Below are positions 10,545 to 22,089 of a stretch of 64,000 nucleotides of DNA, in pieces. Position numbers and translations under genes: made by a program. The DNA is taken from positions 18,965,509-19,029,508 of the forward strand of contig OZ026524.1 in assembly GCA_964019695.1 (NCBI GenBank). The letters run 5' to 3'. The notes under the pieces are model-generated. The model saw only the letters and a list, made by a program, of their open reading frames with translations, was not told where the DNA came from and ran no database searches. The first letter of the stretch is position 1. Each line of letters begins with the position of its first letter. The DNA comes from Loripinus fragilis (Eukaryota; Mollusca; Bivalvia; Lucinida; Lucinidae).

Positions 10545-11780
10545 TTAGCTGTAATATAAGAGATATGCTCCGGACACGAAAAACATAGAAACAAGGCCAG
10601 AAGTCAATTTCAAGGTCAAAGTGACCCAAAATGGTATGCACCACTCAGCAAACTCAAGAGGAATCCTACAAACGAGGTCAGAGATCAAGGTCAAACTGAC
10701 CGGAAAATCGTACGTGACACTCCGCCATCCAAAATTACATCCACACACCAAATTTGGGATTCCTACCTTCAATAATATATGAGCTATGTTCTAGACACGA
10801 TTATTCTAAAATTAGGCCAGAAGTTAGGTTACAGTGACCTTAAATGGTACACAACACTCCACCATCCCAAGATGCATCTACTCCAAATTTGGAATTCTTA
10901 TCTCAAATAGTATAAGAGTTATCCTCCGGACACAATAATTATTAAAACTAGGTCAGAGGTCAAGGTCACAGTGACCCGAAAATGGTGTGTAACACTCCGG
11001 CATCCCAAGATGCATATACACACCGAATTAAGAATTCCTACCACAAAGAATATAAGAGATATGCTCCGGACACAATAATTGTTAAATCTAAGTCAAAGGT
11101 CAAGGTCGCAGTGACCCGAAAATGATATGTGACACTCCGGCATCCCCAGATGCATTTGCACACCAAATTTGGAATTCCTATCTATAAGAACATAGGAGAT
11201 ATGCACCAGACTTAATGCAGTTTCTAGAAACTAGGTCAGAGGTCAAGTTCAAGGTCACAGTGACCCAATTATGGTATGCGACCCTTCGTCATCCCAAGAT
11301 GCATCCAAACACAACAAATTTGAGATGCCTACTTCAAATAATATAAGAGATTTGCTCCGGACATGTTATTCTAAAAAACTAGATCAGAGGTCAAGGCCAC
11401 AATGACCCGAAAATGGTAAGTGACACTCCGCCATCCCAAGATGCATCCACACATCAAATTTCCTACCTCATTGAGTTTAAGAGATATACTCTGGAAACAA
11501 TAATTCTTAAAACTGGGCACGAGGTCAACGGGTCACAATGACCCGAAAATAATATATGACACTCCGACGTCCCAAGATGCATTTATATACCAAATTTGGA
11601 ATTCCTTTCAGATATGCATCAGACTCAATGCAGTTTCTAGAAACTAGGTCAGAGGTCTAGTTCAAGGTCACAGTGACCCGAAAATGGTACGCGACACTCC
11701 GCCATCACGAGATGCATCCACACACCAAATTTGGATTTCCTACCTCAAAAAATATAGGAGGTATGCACAGGACATGAAGC
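10545..11780 (+). repeat. Satellite of about nine ~110-150 bp units with palindromic GGTCA/TGACC sites
   Basis: Units run in the same order: 'agatatgctccggacac', then 'aggtcagaggtcaaggtca', then 'cagtgacccgaaaatgg', then 'gacactccgccatccc', then 'agatgcatccacacacc', then 'aaatttggaattcctac'. Six units contain both half-sites intact as GGTCAnnnTGACC (starts 10614, 10689, 10964, 11253, 11531, 11666). The others carry a mutated arm. The array ends at about 11780-11815 in a 'gacgaacggactgacgg' border. A single diverged unit recurs at 47890-48860. No protein is implied. Confidence 0.85.
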
Positions 11781-11877
11781 GGGACTGACGAACGGACTGA
11801 CGGATGGGTGGACAGACAGTGCGATTACTGTATGCCTCCCAAAGTTTCATAAAAAAGAAGTTTGTTTTTTCAGTGTG

Positions 11878-11881
<4 letters not shown>

Positions 11882-11932
<51 letters not shown>
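11882..11932. repeat. (CT)n microsatellite
   Basis: About 25 uninterrupted CT units. A shorter run follows near 11990-12004. Open frames across it encode only Ser/Leu and are artefacts. Confidence 0.9.
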
Positions 11933-11936
<4 letters not shown>

Positions 11937-12147
11937 GTCGATCCGCTGATGCACTTTGATTTTCCCGAAAGGATGTGCATGCACCAGTCTCTCTCTCTCT
12001 TTCTCAATTTTTATTTGCCAAAATGGTTTGGATCCAGATCAGACCCAAATGGGATTAAGGAAAGAATGTTTCGTCAATTTGAAAATGTGTGCATTCAATA
12101 GAAAGGACAAAAGTCGATGGGGTTTTCTGTAAATAACTGTCCATTGG

Positions 12148-12449
12148 CCGGACCCATGCGCGGATCCAGAGTGGGACCCTCCCCCCCCCCCCTGAAAAAT
12201 CACAAACAAATAGAAGCGGATCATCTGAAATTCTCAAAGCTACCAAGTCAGCATTCAACGTTGCACCATCATCGGCACGCCAGCGAAGCGCCATTTAAAT
12301 GGAGTTTCGCTGGCGGGCCGATGATGGCTCGCTTTTAGTGATATTTGGATCCTCTCCATCCCTCCCCCCCCCCCCAAAAAAAAAAAAGAAGAAAAACGTT
12401 GTCAACGTTGCAAAACTGACAAAACTTCCTGGATCCGCGCATGGGTCCT
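12148..12449. mobile_element. 302-bp MITE with perfect terminal inverted repeats
   Basis: Terminal arms 'ggacccatgcgcggatccag' (12150-12169) and its exact reverse complement near 12430-12449 pair over 20 bp. 'cattgg' lies just outside on both sides (12142-12147 and 12450-12455), a possible 6-bp target duplication. Inside are two poly-C runs (about 12180-12192 and 12363-12376). In the middle (about 12268-12330) a second palindrome is centred on 'ccatttaaatgg' with arms containing 'cgccagcgaa' / 'ttcgctggcg', probably a nested element. A relative with weaker ends lies at 16773-17039. Confidence 0.75.
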
Positions 12450-12455
12450 CATTGG

Positions 12456-13030
12456 AAACAGTTGTAACAAGATTGATCGGTCTACCCAAACATTGTGTTT
12501 CGAGACTCTAAGAAACCAAGACAAAACAAAATATTCGTGTGCATCTCTCTCTCTCTCTCTACTTTTACGACCTGTTATCAAAGTTTGTGAACCTGCTTGA
12601 TTGAAAAACTATCGACGGACTATGTATTTTTTGTCGTTTGAATGGAATGAATTAGACGAAAATTGCTTTCCCTTGTTTTAGAGAGAGCTACTATAGGTGG
12701 CGCTGTTGTGGAGCTGTTACCTAGATATGGTGATATAATTCGTCATTCAGTCGAAGAGCGACCGATTAAACACACATTAATATTTCTTTGGAAATGGTAG
12801 GATTGGAAATGCTTTTCAACATGAAGTTTTGCAGTGAAGTATTTGCATGCGTGTTAGTGATGGTAAGAATGGATAATCGGTCACCTTTTCCGGCTCAAAA
12901 CAGAAACACCGTGATAAACATAAAGTTGGGGAGTAGATCAGGTATGTCAAGCATCACCGCTTTAATGTATATGTTTCACGACTCAAACCACAACGTGGGG
13001 AAAGGCCCTTTTGTATGTTAGAAAACTCAC
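12456..13030. other. No gene seen; short (CT)n
   Basis: Contains a short (CT)n run at about 12545-12561. An open frame at 12788-13021 has a hydrophobic start (MKFCSEVFACVLVM) followed by 'gtaagaat', which would make a plausible donor, but no partner exon was found. Confidence 0.35.
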
Positions 13031-13242
13031 TTACTGTCGAGCCAGCCAAGAGTGACAGTGACGTAGTATTTGTTTACAATTGTTAAGTAAAATATTTACT
13101 TGTACACTCCTCTTGAGCTAACACGAATCAAAAGACCACGTGTGTATTAATCCTATCATGCGGATCTATCGATTATAAGTCCCTGATAACTTTGTAAACA
13201 GAACATGACGTCACTGTCGTTCTTGGCTGGCAGGACAGCAGC
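13031..13242. mobile_element. Foldback element with ~45-bp arms
   Basis: Left arm near 13036-13080 contains 'ccagccaagagtgacagtga' and 'tgtttacaa'. The right arm near 13188-13238 is its inverse ('tcactgtcgttcttggctgg', 'tttgtaaaca'). The arms carry 'tgacgta' and 'tgacgtca', cyclic-AMP-response-like sites. The loop of about 105 bp has no coding content. Confidence 0.65.
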
Positions 13243-13449
13243 ATTTACTCGGTTGTTTAACGCTGTGGTTTATATGCCTTTTTAAAGTAATAATATCTAC
13301 TGCTTGCCAATGTTTAATTTTGACGGACATGCAAGAAGATGACCAGACAGCGTTTGGCCTATGTCCTTCATGGTGAACATAAGCTTAGATGAGCGTTTTC
13401 TCGCGGTAATTGTAACTCCTTATCCTTGCTCGAGCCATGTCTGTTTAAT

Positions 13450-13749
13450 CGGTCCGTAGAATTACCGAAAATCACACATTTACCGAAAACCACCGAAAAC
13501 CACTTAGAAAATCATATTTATAGGGGAATTATACCCTCCTAGTATTTGTTTTTTAGTAGTTTATGTTTATATTTAATAGGATGGATAGAAAAAATAAAAA
13601 ATGAAGCCATCTTATACCGATTTTGATCGTTTAAAATGTATCGCGTCTACCGAAAATCAAAGGCAATCGCCGAAAACCACTTAGAAAATCAAGTTTATAG
13701 GGGAATTATACTCTCCTAGTATTTGTTTTTTAGTAGTTTATGTTTATAT
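13450..13749 (+). repeat. Two-unit tandem repeat rich in 'accgaaaa'
   Basis: An ~80-bp block (13493-13572) recurs at 13670-13749 with few changes, offset 177 bp, including 'aggggaattata', 'ctcctagtatttgtttttta' and 'gtagtttatg'. The spacer and left flank carry several 'accgaaaatca / accgaaaacca' words. An inverted, diverged relative lies at 45045-45195. Confidence 0.75.
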
Positions 13750-15600
13750 GCATATTATTTATGATATATTGTTACAGGGTATATGGTGAGGCCACTTTAT
13801 CATGGATTTATAGACTTATAACATATAGCGGTTAGTGACAAAGGAAATTCATGTTGAATAACTCCATTCCGATGGATCGAATGCTTCTTATAGGTAAAAC
13901 ATTCGGCAATGAAGGGTTTTATTTGAATACGCTGCAGGTAACCTGCACTGTTTTCCGTCGGTAGATACCTCGGACCGAGTAGAAACATAGACAGCCGATA
14001 TCAATACACATGTACAAGGTTAGCTTTTCAAAAAAGCTTAGAACCATCGCATAGCGTATAAAAGTTGTTAGACTAGAACACATTTTAGTGTTTTAATTTT
14101 GTATTTGCTTAGACCACTTTTTTCATTTTTTCATGCATTTCAAACTCTGAGTATTTTTGTTTTCGTTACTCATTTGTATGTACTAAGTTCTCAATAGATG
14201 ATCCATTGGAAGCAAAAAAATGGAAATATGCACATTCCTATAAAATTCTAATAACGAAAACACTGATAGTGGTAGAGTTCACCCCAGCCTCCCCAAGCAG
14301 ACATTTTAGCAGTGCATGTATGTATCCCTATTCCTAAATCTAATTAACGAGGCATGCGCATAAAACCTTGGGGCATATTGAAACTGATTCGTCTAAATCT
14401 GAGAATTACGTCACACTTTGCGGAGAATATCCAAAGAACCCATGTCTCCAGGGTTAATTGTTGTAAAAAAAGGCTTAGAACTATCGCATAACGCATTATT
14501 GTTACTAGACAACACTTTTAATTTCTACTGTATATAATCACGCATTTCTTTGACTTGGGGACGTTTTTTAGAAGGCAGAACCGGAAGTACATCTCTGTGG
14601 AGAGTTTGATTTCGTTACGCCAAGAATATCCGAATCTGCTCAAGTGGGGAATTTGGGTTCCGGCTCAGAGGAGTAGATCTCTGTACGACCTTTCATTTTC
14701 AGAAGAAATCCGGTATCCAGGGAAGCGTACTAAAGTATATCACCATCGCTGACGCGACGGTGAATTAAACATGCATGGCAATTCACGTACATGTAGGAAG
14801 TCCGTGCTTTTAATGCGCTCATGCTTTTGATCTTATCGCACAATTAGCAGACAAAAAGTATGACGCAGAACGTCACGTGCCTGATTACCCATCTAAGTAT
14901 AATGGAACCTTCCAAATGTCGCTACCGCTCACGTGCTGTACGGCAGAAGTATACCGAGCACAGATTGGACAAACAGATATACGGACATCGATTTTCCGCC
15001 CGAAAATAACTTGTGTTTGTAGTTTAAGAAATTCACTTTTTCCAAAAAAATGGCAGTGTTCGATTTTTAGGATGTTTTAAAAATTATTTCCTGCGATAAT
15101 TTTAGGTGTTCGTAATTTTAGACTGTTCGAAATTTTAGAACATTTACCGTAACATATTAAAAGCCTTTTAGGTAATTAGCTATGCTGATATCTAATAATC
15201 TCTGACAAAGTCGGAGGGATATACATGTAGGAGTTTTTAGGGATTCCCAAAGTGACGTCGTTTTCGCGCATGCGCTTATCCGTGGCCGTCAACAGTACGG
15301 CCAACACTATGGAATCTGTGTTAAATGTTGGTTTATATTTAGAGAAAAATGGGCTTTTATAGCCAATGTCATATCAACACTTGTTTGTATTCTTTGATAT
15401 ACATTCAAAATACATCTTACCGATAAATAAAGGTTCCGAAAAACAAACTTTAATTCATTTAAGAGGCAAATTATTAGGCCACGGGAAGTCCAGAAATGTC
15501 AAGCAGAACGCTGATATTTGATTCCGATAAAACCCATAAAAAACTTTTATTGTGTAAAAAATTGGTTAATTAATGTAATTTTATGATAAGTAGAGTGAAT
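13750..15600. other. No gene seen
   Basis: Mostly unique-looking AT-rich DNA. A 65-codon frame at 14555-14752 and a 67-codon frame at 14877-15080 have no recognisable domain. 'cgcgcatgcgc' near 15266 resembles an NRF1-type site but has no gene beside it. Confidence 0.4.
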
Positions 15601-15623
15601 CCATCTGTTTGTCTTTCAGTTTT

Positions 15624-15627
<4 letters not shown>

Positions 15628-15691
<64 letters not shown>

Positions 15692-15725
15692 CGAGTCTCT
15701 CTCTTTCCCGAGTCCTCTCTCTCTC
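15628..15725. repeat. (CT)n microsatellite, interrupted
   Basis: About 98 bp of CT repeats with a few interruptions ('ttt', 'ccgagt', 'tcccgag'). The 130-codon open frame across it (15583-15975) is a by-product of the repeat. Confidence 0.9.
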
Positions 15726-16391
15726 AGCCATATCATCTTGGAACCGGTCCAAGTCATTGAAAGTCCAAAATGTAGCTAAAATAGATGACTTACATATATT
15801 TTGTCCGATAGAAATAACTTTAATCCAATGTTCAATGTTTGATTTTCACAGATTTCTAAGAGATCTGTCTGTTGAAAAATTGATTTCAGCCCCCACGGGC
15901 ACTGACAGCCACACATGCGAGCAATCGGTGACAATGTTTTCACAAGCGAGTCTTAGGAATGTGTCATGTCACTGAAGTGCTGGTGAATTGCAGATCTAAA
16001 GATGCCGATGGGTCCGAGGACATAATTAGAACGTCACTGTATATTTGTTCTTTATCAGTTAAATATTTATTTGTCTTTTCGGTAATTCAATGAAATCAGT
16101 GCCAATAAATTGAAAAATCCTCTAGCTCAGTACAATTTGATACCAAACATGCTAATAAGTCCGAAAAAAGAAACAAACATCAGGCTTTTATAAGTGCCTT
16201 TAATACGGAAAAGATTAATTCCTAAACGGCGCCAACATGGGGAAATATCGTACATACAACACATAAATGGATTCTTCCTTCTGATTTCATACAATAAACC
16301 TTAGATGGTTTATTGTATAATTCAAGGGGTCAAGGGTTATAATGTCGGGAAAATAGCCTATTGTATTTCTTCTTAAGATCGTTTTTTGTCT
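15726..16391. other. No gene seen
   Basis: No coding, hairpin or repeat signal that I can support. Confidence 0.4.
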
Positions 16392-16465
16392 GAGCAAACA
16401 GCGCAGACCTTGATGAAATGCCGCATTATACGGCATTTCATCTGGGTCTTAACTGTTTGCTAAAG
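16392..16465. repeat. Stem-loop repeat, 'gatgaaatgc' type, copy 1
   Basis: Outer arms 'gcaaacag' / 'ctgtttgc' enclose 'tgatgaaatgccg' / 'cggcatttcatc' with a four-base loop. The same architecture is at 21493-21567. The outer arms are shared with the 22-24 kb stem-loop family. Confidence 0.65.
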
Positions 16466-16772
16466 ACACATTTTGCGGTCACTAAGGTTAAATGATGTAA
16501 CTCATTTAAACATTTATTCCATTTGGAAATTCCACTAAAATGCAGTTGTTGAGACTTTTCGGTTGAAGTGTCAAAAAAACGCCCCTACATAAACGAATAA
16601 ATAACACCCTTGTTAGTCATTCGTTTAATAGTTAACAAATTTAATGAAGCCCGTCGTGACAAAACAGTGTTCATTATCAAATATTCACCTTTTTAAAACT
16701 CTGCATATGCATGTTTGTCTGTCCGCATATATTCAAACTCCTGTTTCTATCAGTTTTTACTGCTCCTCTGTT

Positions 16773-17039
16773 CATGTGCGGATCCAGGGGAAGGGAAAGG
16801 GGTCCGGGCCCCTGGAAAATCACAGGTTATATGGGGCTCTATAGAAATAAGCATTTGGAAGAAGCCGGACCGGAAAATGTTGGACCCCTCTGGATCCTTG
16901 GAAAAGTAAAGTTTTCTCTGAAATAAAACCATTGAACCTCTCCTGTAAACTGTAAAATAAGCTGAGGGCTTAAAACAAAAACAGAAAAAAAAGATCGGGC
17001 TTGGACCCCCCTTGACAAAAATTTCTGGATCAGCGCATG
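16773..17039. mobile_element. MITE related to 12148-12449
   Basis: Ends 'catgtgcggatccag' and 'ctggatcagcgcatg' pair at 13 of 15 positions and share the 'gcggatccag' core of the 12-kb element. The inside carries 'ccctggaaaatcacagg', matching the 12-kb 'cctgaaaaatcacaa'. Overlapping open frames are chance. Confidence 0.65.
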
Positions 17040-17424
17040 CTGTTAATGCGCATGTATGCACAAAAACACAGTTAACGCCCTTTTTTCGTACCTAGAGGTC
17101 CATATCTTCTTCTGAATTTCCATCTTCTTCTTACTTATGCTCCCGTGAATATGCGCAGGTTCACATGAGGCGATACAACAGACAGAAAAATAGCATGACA
17201 TCGGGCAGTCTCGCATGAGCCTTCGCTGTTCGAGAGGAAAATGTTATTACATTTTAGCGCCAAGATCTGTCCAATCGTGTGCTCGCTTTTGTTGGTTATT
17301 GTATAGCAGTGGGTATCATTGCGAGACTGCACTCATGGGCCGTTGGATCGCTACTAGAGAAGAAAATGAACATTATCATTTTCTTTTTTTAGCGTCCAGT
17401 TTATGTCCACAATCAACTGTACAA

Positions 17425-17470
17425 GTGTCGTCTGCTGATAATCTTTGAAAACAGTTCAGACCCGACAAAA
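17425..17470 (+). repeat. Stem-loop element fragment
   Basis: 'gtcgtctgctgataatcttt' then 'aaaacagttcagacccgaca' repeats the left end of the 22-kb family. The rest is missing. Confidence 0.5.
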
Positions 17471-18163
17471 TATTCTTGCGATAATGCGTGCATGTGCAGT
17501 CTTTATAATTATTGTTGTGTTAAATTGAATTTAAATGTCTAGAAATATGTTTTAATTGCACCCGTTTTATTCACTTCCAACAATAACGACAGACAAATAA
17601 TCTCAATAAATGTTATTGTTATATGACTGGAGAGAATCCTGTCTCCTGATTGGCTTAATTTGTCTTCATAAATCTCTATGTCTACCTGGAAACTGGTCTA
17701 AACCGGTCCATAAGTTAATATTGCATGAAAACCAGCTGGAACTAGTTTCCAGAAGTTAATATTTTTGACACTTCTGCAATATTACCCTCTGGAGGGCTAA
17801 AAATAGCATGATGAGTGTGAAACTAGCATGTGCTGCATGAAGTTGACATGATTTGCTGTTTCACCTCCCAACAGGTAAATTAAAGACTTTCATGAATTTT
17901 TACAACAGTTTTATTTTGTTTTGTTTGCTTATTTATCTTTGTTTGAATAAATAAACTGGTAAAAACAGTTTTATGATAACATTTTATAGTCCCCATTAAG
18001 AGAATTAATATACATTAAAAAATGCAAAATACTAAATTATAATATTTTAATAAAAGTTGCTAAAACTTGTGAGGGAGTCCTAAGATGTCTTAGACAGAAG
18101 GTTGAACATGTCTTTCGCTAGCAAAATTTTCATTCTTAAATGAAAAGTCATATGACAAAACAG
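17471..18163. other. No gene seen
   Basis: AT-rich spacer. Repeated 'aaccggtc / ggaactagtttcc' words near 17690-17760 are weakly palindromic. Confidence 0.35.
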
Positions 18164-18299
18164 TTATTGACTTCAATTTCGGTAGACATAAGAATTTCTC
18201 TACCCTTAAAAGTGATATTCACCTCGGCCTAGCGGCCTTGGTGAATGATCACTTTTTCGGGTAGATAAATCCTTATGTCTACCTCATTGAAGTCAATAA
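18164..18299. mobile_element. ~136-bp near-perfect palindrome (foldback/MITE)
   Basis: Left arm 'ttattgacttcaatttcggt' ... 'tcacctcggcc' is mirrored by 'ggccttggtga' ... 'cctcattgaagtcaata'. The centre is 'ggcctagcggcc'. Both arms include 'agacataag' / 'cttatgtct' and 'aagtgat' / 'atcactt'. No protein. Confidence 0.75.
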
Positions 18300-19260
18300 T
18301 TGTATAATATTATCTGACTAAGTATTTGTAGATACATTACAATTCGCATTTATATAAAATATATAGCAAGGGAACTTAAAATCGGTGGAAAATATTGAAA
18401 ATTCTATGGCTTTCCCTATCTAGACAATAGTATCACAATACATGGTTGACTGCCAGGATATCCCAAATCTATTTATAGCACCGGAAGTACGTCACGATAA
18501 AACCTCCTATAGTTTTGGCGTCGTCCGTCAGTCACATTTTTGTACGTCCATATCTCAGTACCTACTGGCCTGATTTGATACATGTTTGGTGAACAATAAG
18601 TATCATTGATTCTTGATATCCTAATTGACCCTTAACGCTTTAGTTATTGCCCTTGTTGTAGTATAGGCAATTAAAATGCAAATCTATGTTAGCAAAATTT
18701 TAACGGGTTGTTCCACTGAACAAAATGTTACCAAGAGCTAGGCAAAAGGAAATGGCTGTAAACCACATATCCTTAACCATTGTTTCCTGTTTGAAATAAG
18801 GCACTGTCTCCGAGATTGGAACCGGACTCCTAGACTGCCGGGCTAAGGGTCCAGTACCGGACACCGAGCCATGCCTATGAGGAATGTTTCCGGGTCCGGT
18901 AGTTTGTGAAACAGCTACTGACAAGTCTAGGGATACGGGGATGCGGGTCCGTACCTGCACATATATGTAGTAACAGTTATTTTACCAACAAAAACTCGTG
19001 TTGAAGTTTCAGTTTGATTCGCCCGCCATTTTTGATCATCTGTATTAACTGTCACACTATTCAAACAAGTATAAGCTTACACAAAAGGTAAAAGATTGTC
19101 AATGGACAAGAGTGGAAAAACATAACTAGATATAATTTCTCTTACTTTTACCTGCTATTCCTTATTACTGATGCATGTACACCGCTCGATAACCCAACAA
19201 CTATTCAAGCAGGTGGCAAAGGGCTGATAATGCACATTACGTCATTTCCGACAAAGCATG
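18300..19260. other. No gene seen
   Basis: Includes a rather GC-rich patch (18790-18960) with an 86-codon minus-strand frame of no recognisable family. Confidence 0.35.
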
Positions 19261-19505
19261 AATATTGAGGCCCTGGAAGGGTTTTTAGGGATACAGGGAT
19301 ATTGGCCAAAAACTTAGAGGGATACGGGATATTTTTGTTAATATTAAAAGGGATACGGAATAATCTGATCACTTTTAGGGATATGGGGATACAAGCTTTC
19401 TGAATTTTGGGGATATTTGCCATATTTATTTAGGGATATGGGATATTTTTCAAAATAAATAAACGGATCTGGGATACTGGGACCCCCTTCCAGGGCCTCA
19501 GTATT
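19261..19505. mobile_element. 245-bp MITE with internal 'gggatay' repeats
   Basis: Terminal arms 'gaggccctggaaggg' and 'cccttccagggcctc' pair, and the pairing extends outward with one mismatch to 19261 and 19505. The interior is built of five or more imperfect units resembling 'ttagggatatggggatac'. Minus-strand frames across it are repeat translations. Confidence 0.75.
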
Positions 19506-20079
19506 GGGATTCCTATGGTAACGGAAAGCTAGCTTGGTGAAACTTGATATGTGAACTGGTGGTATACTTGATTATGAATGTCAACTTCTGTTGCTGTCAC
19601 ATGAAAAACCTATGAGAATGGCTTGTAATTGGCGTGAAACAATTATGCATTTGTAGATTTACTATGTATAACGGAAAATGTAGATCATCCCATTCACTTT
19701 CCTGATTTTTAATTACATATTTGTATGTGGTGTCTTGTCGGGTGCAGCTCTGTTATCATATGTTGTTTTACAATATTGGATATGCACAGGTCAATGTATC
19801 AAAACACTTACTAACTTACTATTCATGGTTCAAAATATTATATATAAGGCAAAATCACTGGAACTTAAAAGTATAATAAACTGGTCTTAATCCAGTAGTC
19901 GATATTACAAAGTTAGTTTTGTCACAGCTGGGACAAATGGTGATCTCTTGTAATTTCATTTTTTGTAATAATGTTGACACTAACGGTTGATACTGTTTTT
20001 GGGTCTGCTTTATCGCCGCTTAGTGTGAACATGTTCCTGTTTACAGTAATGGGAGCGAGATCTCCTGTTATTGTCAGCG

Positions 20080-20180
20080 TTTACACTAACGGGAGCGTTT
20101 ACACTAATGGGTGCTACAGGGCTATTATTGGCTCTCCAGCGAAACGCTGTTGAAATGTCGTTTTGCTGGCTGGCCAAATT
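20080..20180 (+). repeat. Short tandem 'gcgtttacactaaygg' and Ser-like palindrome fragment
   Basis: 'agcgtttacactaacggg' is repeated head to tail at about 20088-20125. 'ccagcgaaacgctg' and 'gttttgctggctgg' (20137-20175) resemble the inner palindrome of the 12-kb MITE. Confidence 0.45.
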
Positions 20181-20737
20181 TACTTGATATTTGTAGAGCT
20201 GTGTATAAATTTCTTTATACGACTGCATGCACGGATCCAATACAGGTATTGATCAGCATTCAGTGCTGGGCCATCATCTTTAAATAATACAGTAAATGGA
20301 TGCTCGCTTTCATTAGTCTGCGTGTTTTACAGAAAGGTCAATTTTTTAGAAATGCTCCTTTCTACACAGGCGCTTGAACTTCTGTGCTCATCCCGCCACT
20401 TCAAAAATGGTGAACGTCAAACTTGATTTTTCAAAATGGCTAATCTAGCTTAAATATATTTTCTTTCAAAATTTCCTTTATAAGTATTTAAACTTCAAGT
20501 GCCATCTTTTATCCAACATCATTCTTCAAGAGTTTCTATTGATGTTTGCAATTCTATTCCTTTAACATAGATTGTGCTGTATATTTTCTTTATCTGATAT
20601 TGGCCTCTTATATGTTTAAGTATTGACCTTTTACATGTTTAAATATTGACATTTTATATGTTTAAGTACCAGGCCTTCAGTTTATAGAGCGTAACCAATA
20701 TATTTGTTCTGATTTCTCAACCAAAACATATGCTGTG

Positions 20738-20782
20738 GGTACTCAAAATAACCGTTTCATTGAGACGGTTCTTTTGAGCACC
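20738..20782. repeat. Hairpin repeat, 'gtactcaaaa' family, copy 2
   Basis: Best copy. Arms 'ggtactcaaaataaccgt' and 'acggttcttttgagcacc' flank 'ttcattgag'. Upstream 'aaaacatatgctgtggg' is shared with the copy at 44249. Confidence 0.75.
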
Positions 20783-20789
20783 AAAACGC

Positions 20790-21490
20790 ATGTTAAATTT
20801 GATGATTGGAAATGCTTGCAATTTATGCTCATATTTTATCCAAGCCTGTGAGTTAGCTTCAGTGACCATTTTTGTAGTCTGCTGTGTATATGGGAGAGAT
20901 GGAATGGGTTGGAGTTACTATTGGTGAATGTTGCGCCTATTAGATACAATTCCGCATAAAGCATAGACTGGCATCAGTCCACTAAATATATATAATTACA
21001 TTTATAATTATATTTAACTGTGGAAAATCATCTTCTAAAAATTTTATCCTCATTGATAGTCAAATTTAGTGGACTGGAGAGTTAGCTTGAGCTGTTATCT
21101 AATGCAATAAATTGGTTTGATGGTTTAACAGTAAACTCTGCTGGAAGTGTCTCAGCATCAACATCTAATGGCCTGTGAATAATTAGATTTATTACCTTGT
21201 GGTCAGTTTGATCTGTGTGTATTTAGTTTGCTGTGTAGAGAAATTTTACAAACTGATATGATTCCATGATTCTGAAGGATTCTTCTTTTCTGTTTAAGCT
21301 GAAACTCAATTAGTTACAGACCCGGAGTTACTAGTGTAATTTGCTTTACTGAATTTTAACCCTTTGTATGCTAATGTATAGGTCTGTCTGGTTTGATACA
21401 ATATACTTGAGATAGTCCATTGTACAGTTTTAGGGGTGCCAGGTTATAATTTTAAAAAAAAAAAACAACATTGTATTATTTTTTACCTAC
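20790..21490. other. No gene seen
   Basis: AT-rich spacer without a supported feature. Confidence 0.4.
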
Positions 21491-21492
21491 AG

Positions 21493-21567
21493 CGTAGACC
21501 CTGATGAAATGCAGTCTCGAGAATGCAGTATTATGCTGCATTTCATCTTGGTTTTCACTGTTTGCAA
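21493..21567. repeat. Stem-loop repeat, 'gatgaaatgc' type, copy 2
   Basis: 'gaccctgatgaaatgcag' pairs with 'ctgcatttcatcttgg', followed by 'ttcactgtttgc' as in the copy at 16392. Confidence 0.65.
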
Positions 21568-22044
21568 AAGTTTTCATGGATTTTTTGATCATATAAAGTT
21601 GATAGCGCCTTGTCACAAGAAAACCCTTGCTGGGAACTGGCAAGATACTTGATATTTCGGCTTAAAACAACTACGGTTCTATGGACATTATAGTATGCAT
21701 GTAGTGCAAATCAAAGGCATTGATCAGCCTGTGCGATAGCACAATTTGTTTTCCGGATATTTCATAGAGATTTGTACACGATGGGGGCTCCAATATAATT
21801 TCAGTTGATCGGGTGTGTCAATATAAAAATGGATAAGATAAAACTTTCACATTCAACGAAAGAGTTCTTGTGCATTGTTTGTGTTGAGAAAATAGAAAAT
21901 GCTCAATACAGGCTTAAATTGTTAAACAAAGATGTAGAAACATCATATTTTGAGGAAAAATCAGCACACACATCTGATCTTTGAATAGTTTTTTTTTCTG
22001 ATTAAAAGATTAACATTGCGATGCCCGTCTCCGAGGTGTTGACG

Positions 22045-22078
<34 letters not shown>

Positions 22079-22089
22079 AGTGAAGAAAT

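Noticed and set aside
12788..13021. Possible first exon with hydrophobic start and 'gtaagaat' donor
   Set aside because: No partner exon, no clear promoter and no recognisable peptide. Too weak to annotate as a gene.
14555..15080. Two frames of 65 and 67 codons near 14.6-15.1 kb
   Set aside because: No domain, no splice pairing and no repeat copy to compare.
15583..15975. 130-codon open frame, the second longest in the window
   Set aside because: About a third of it is translated (CT)n (Ser/Leu run). The rest shows no domain or splice signals.
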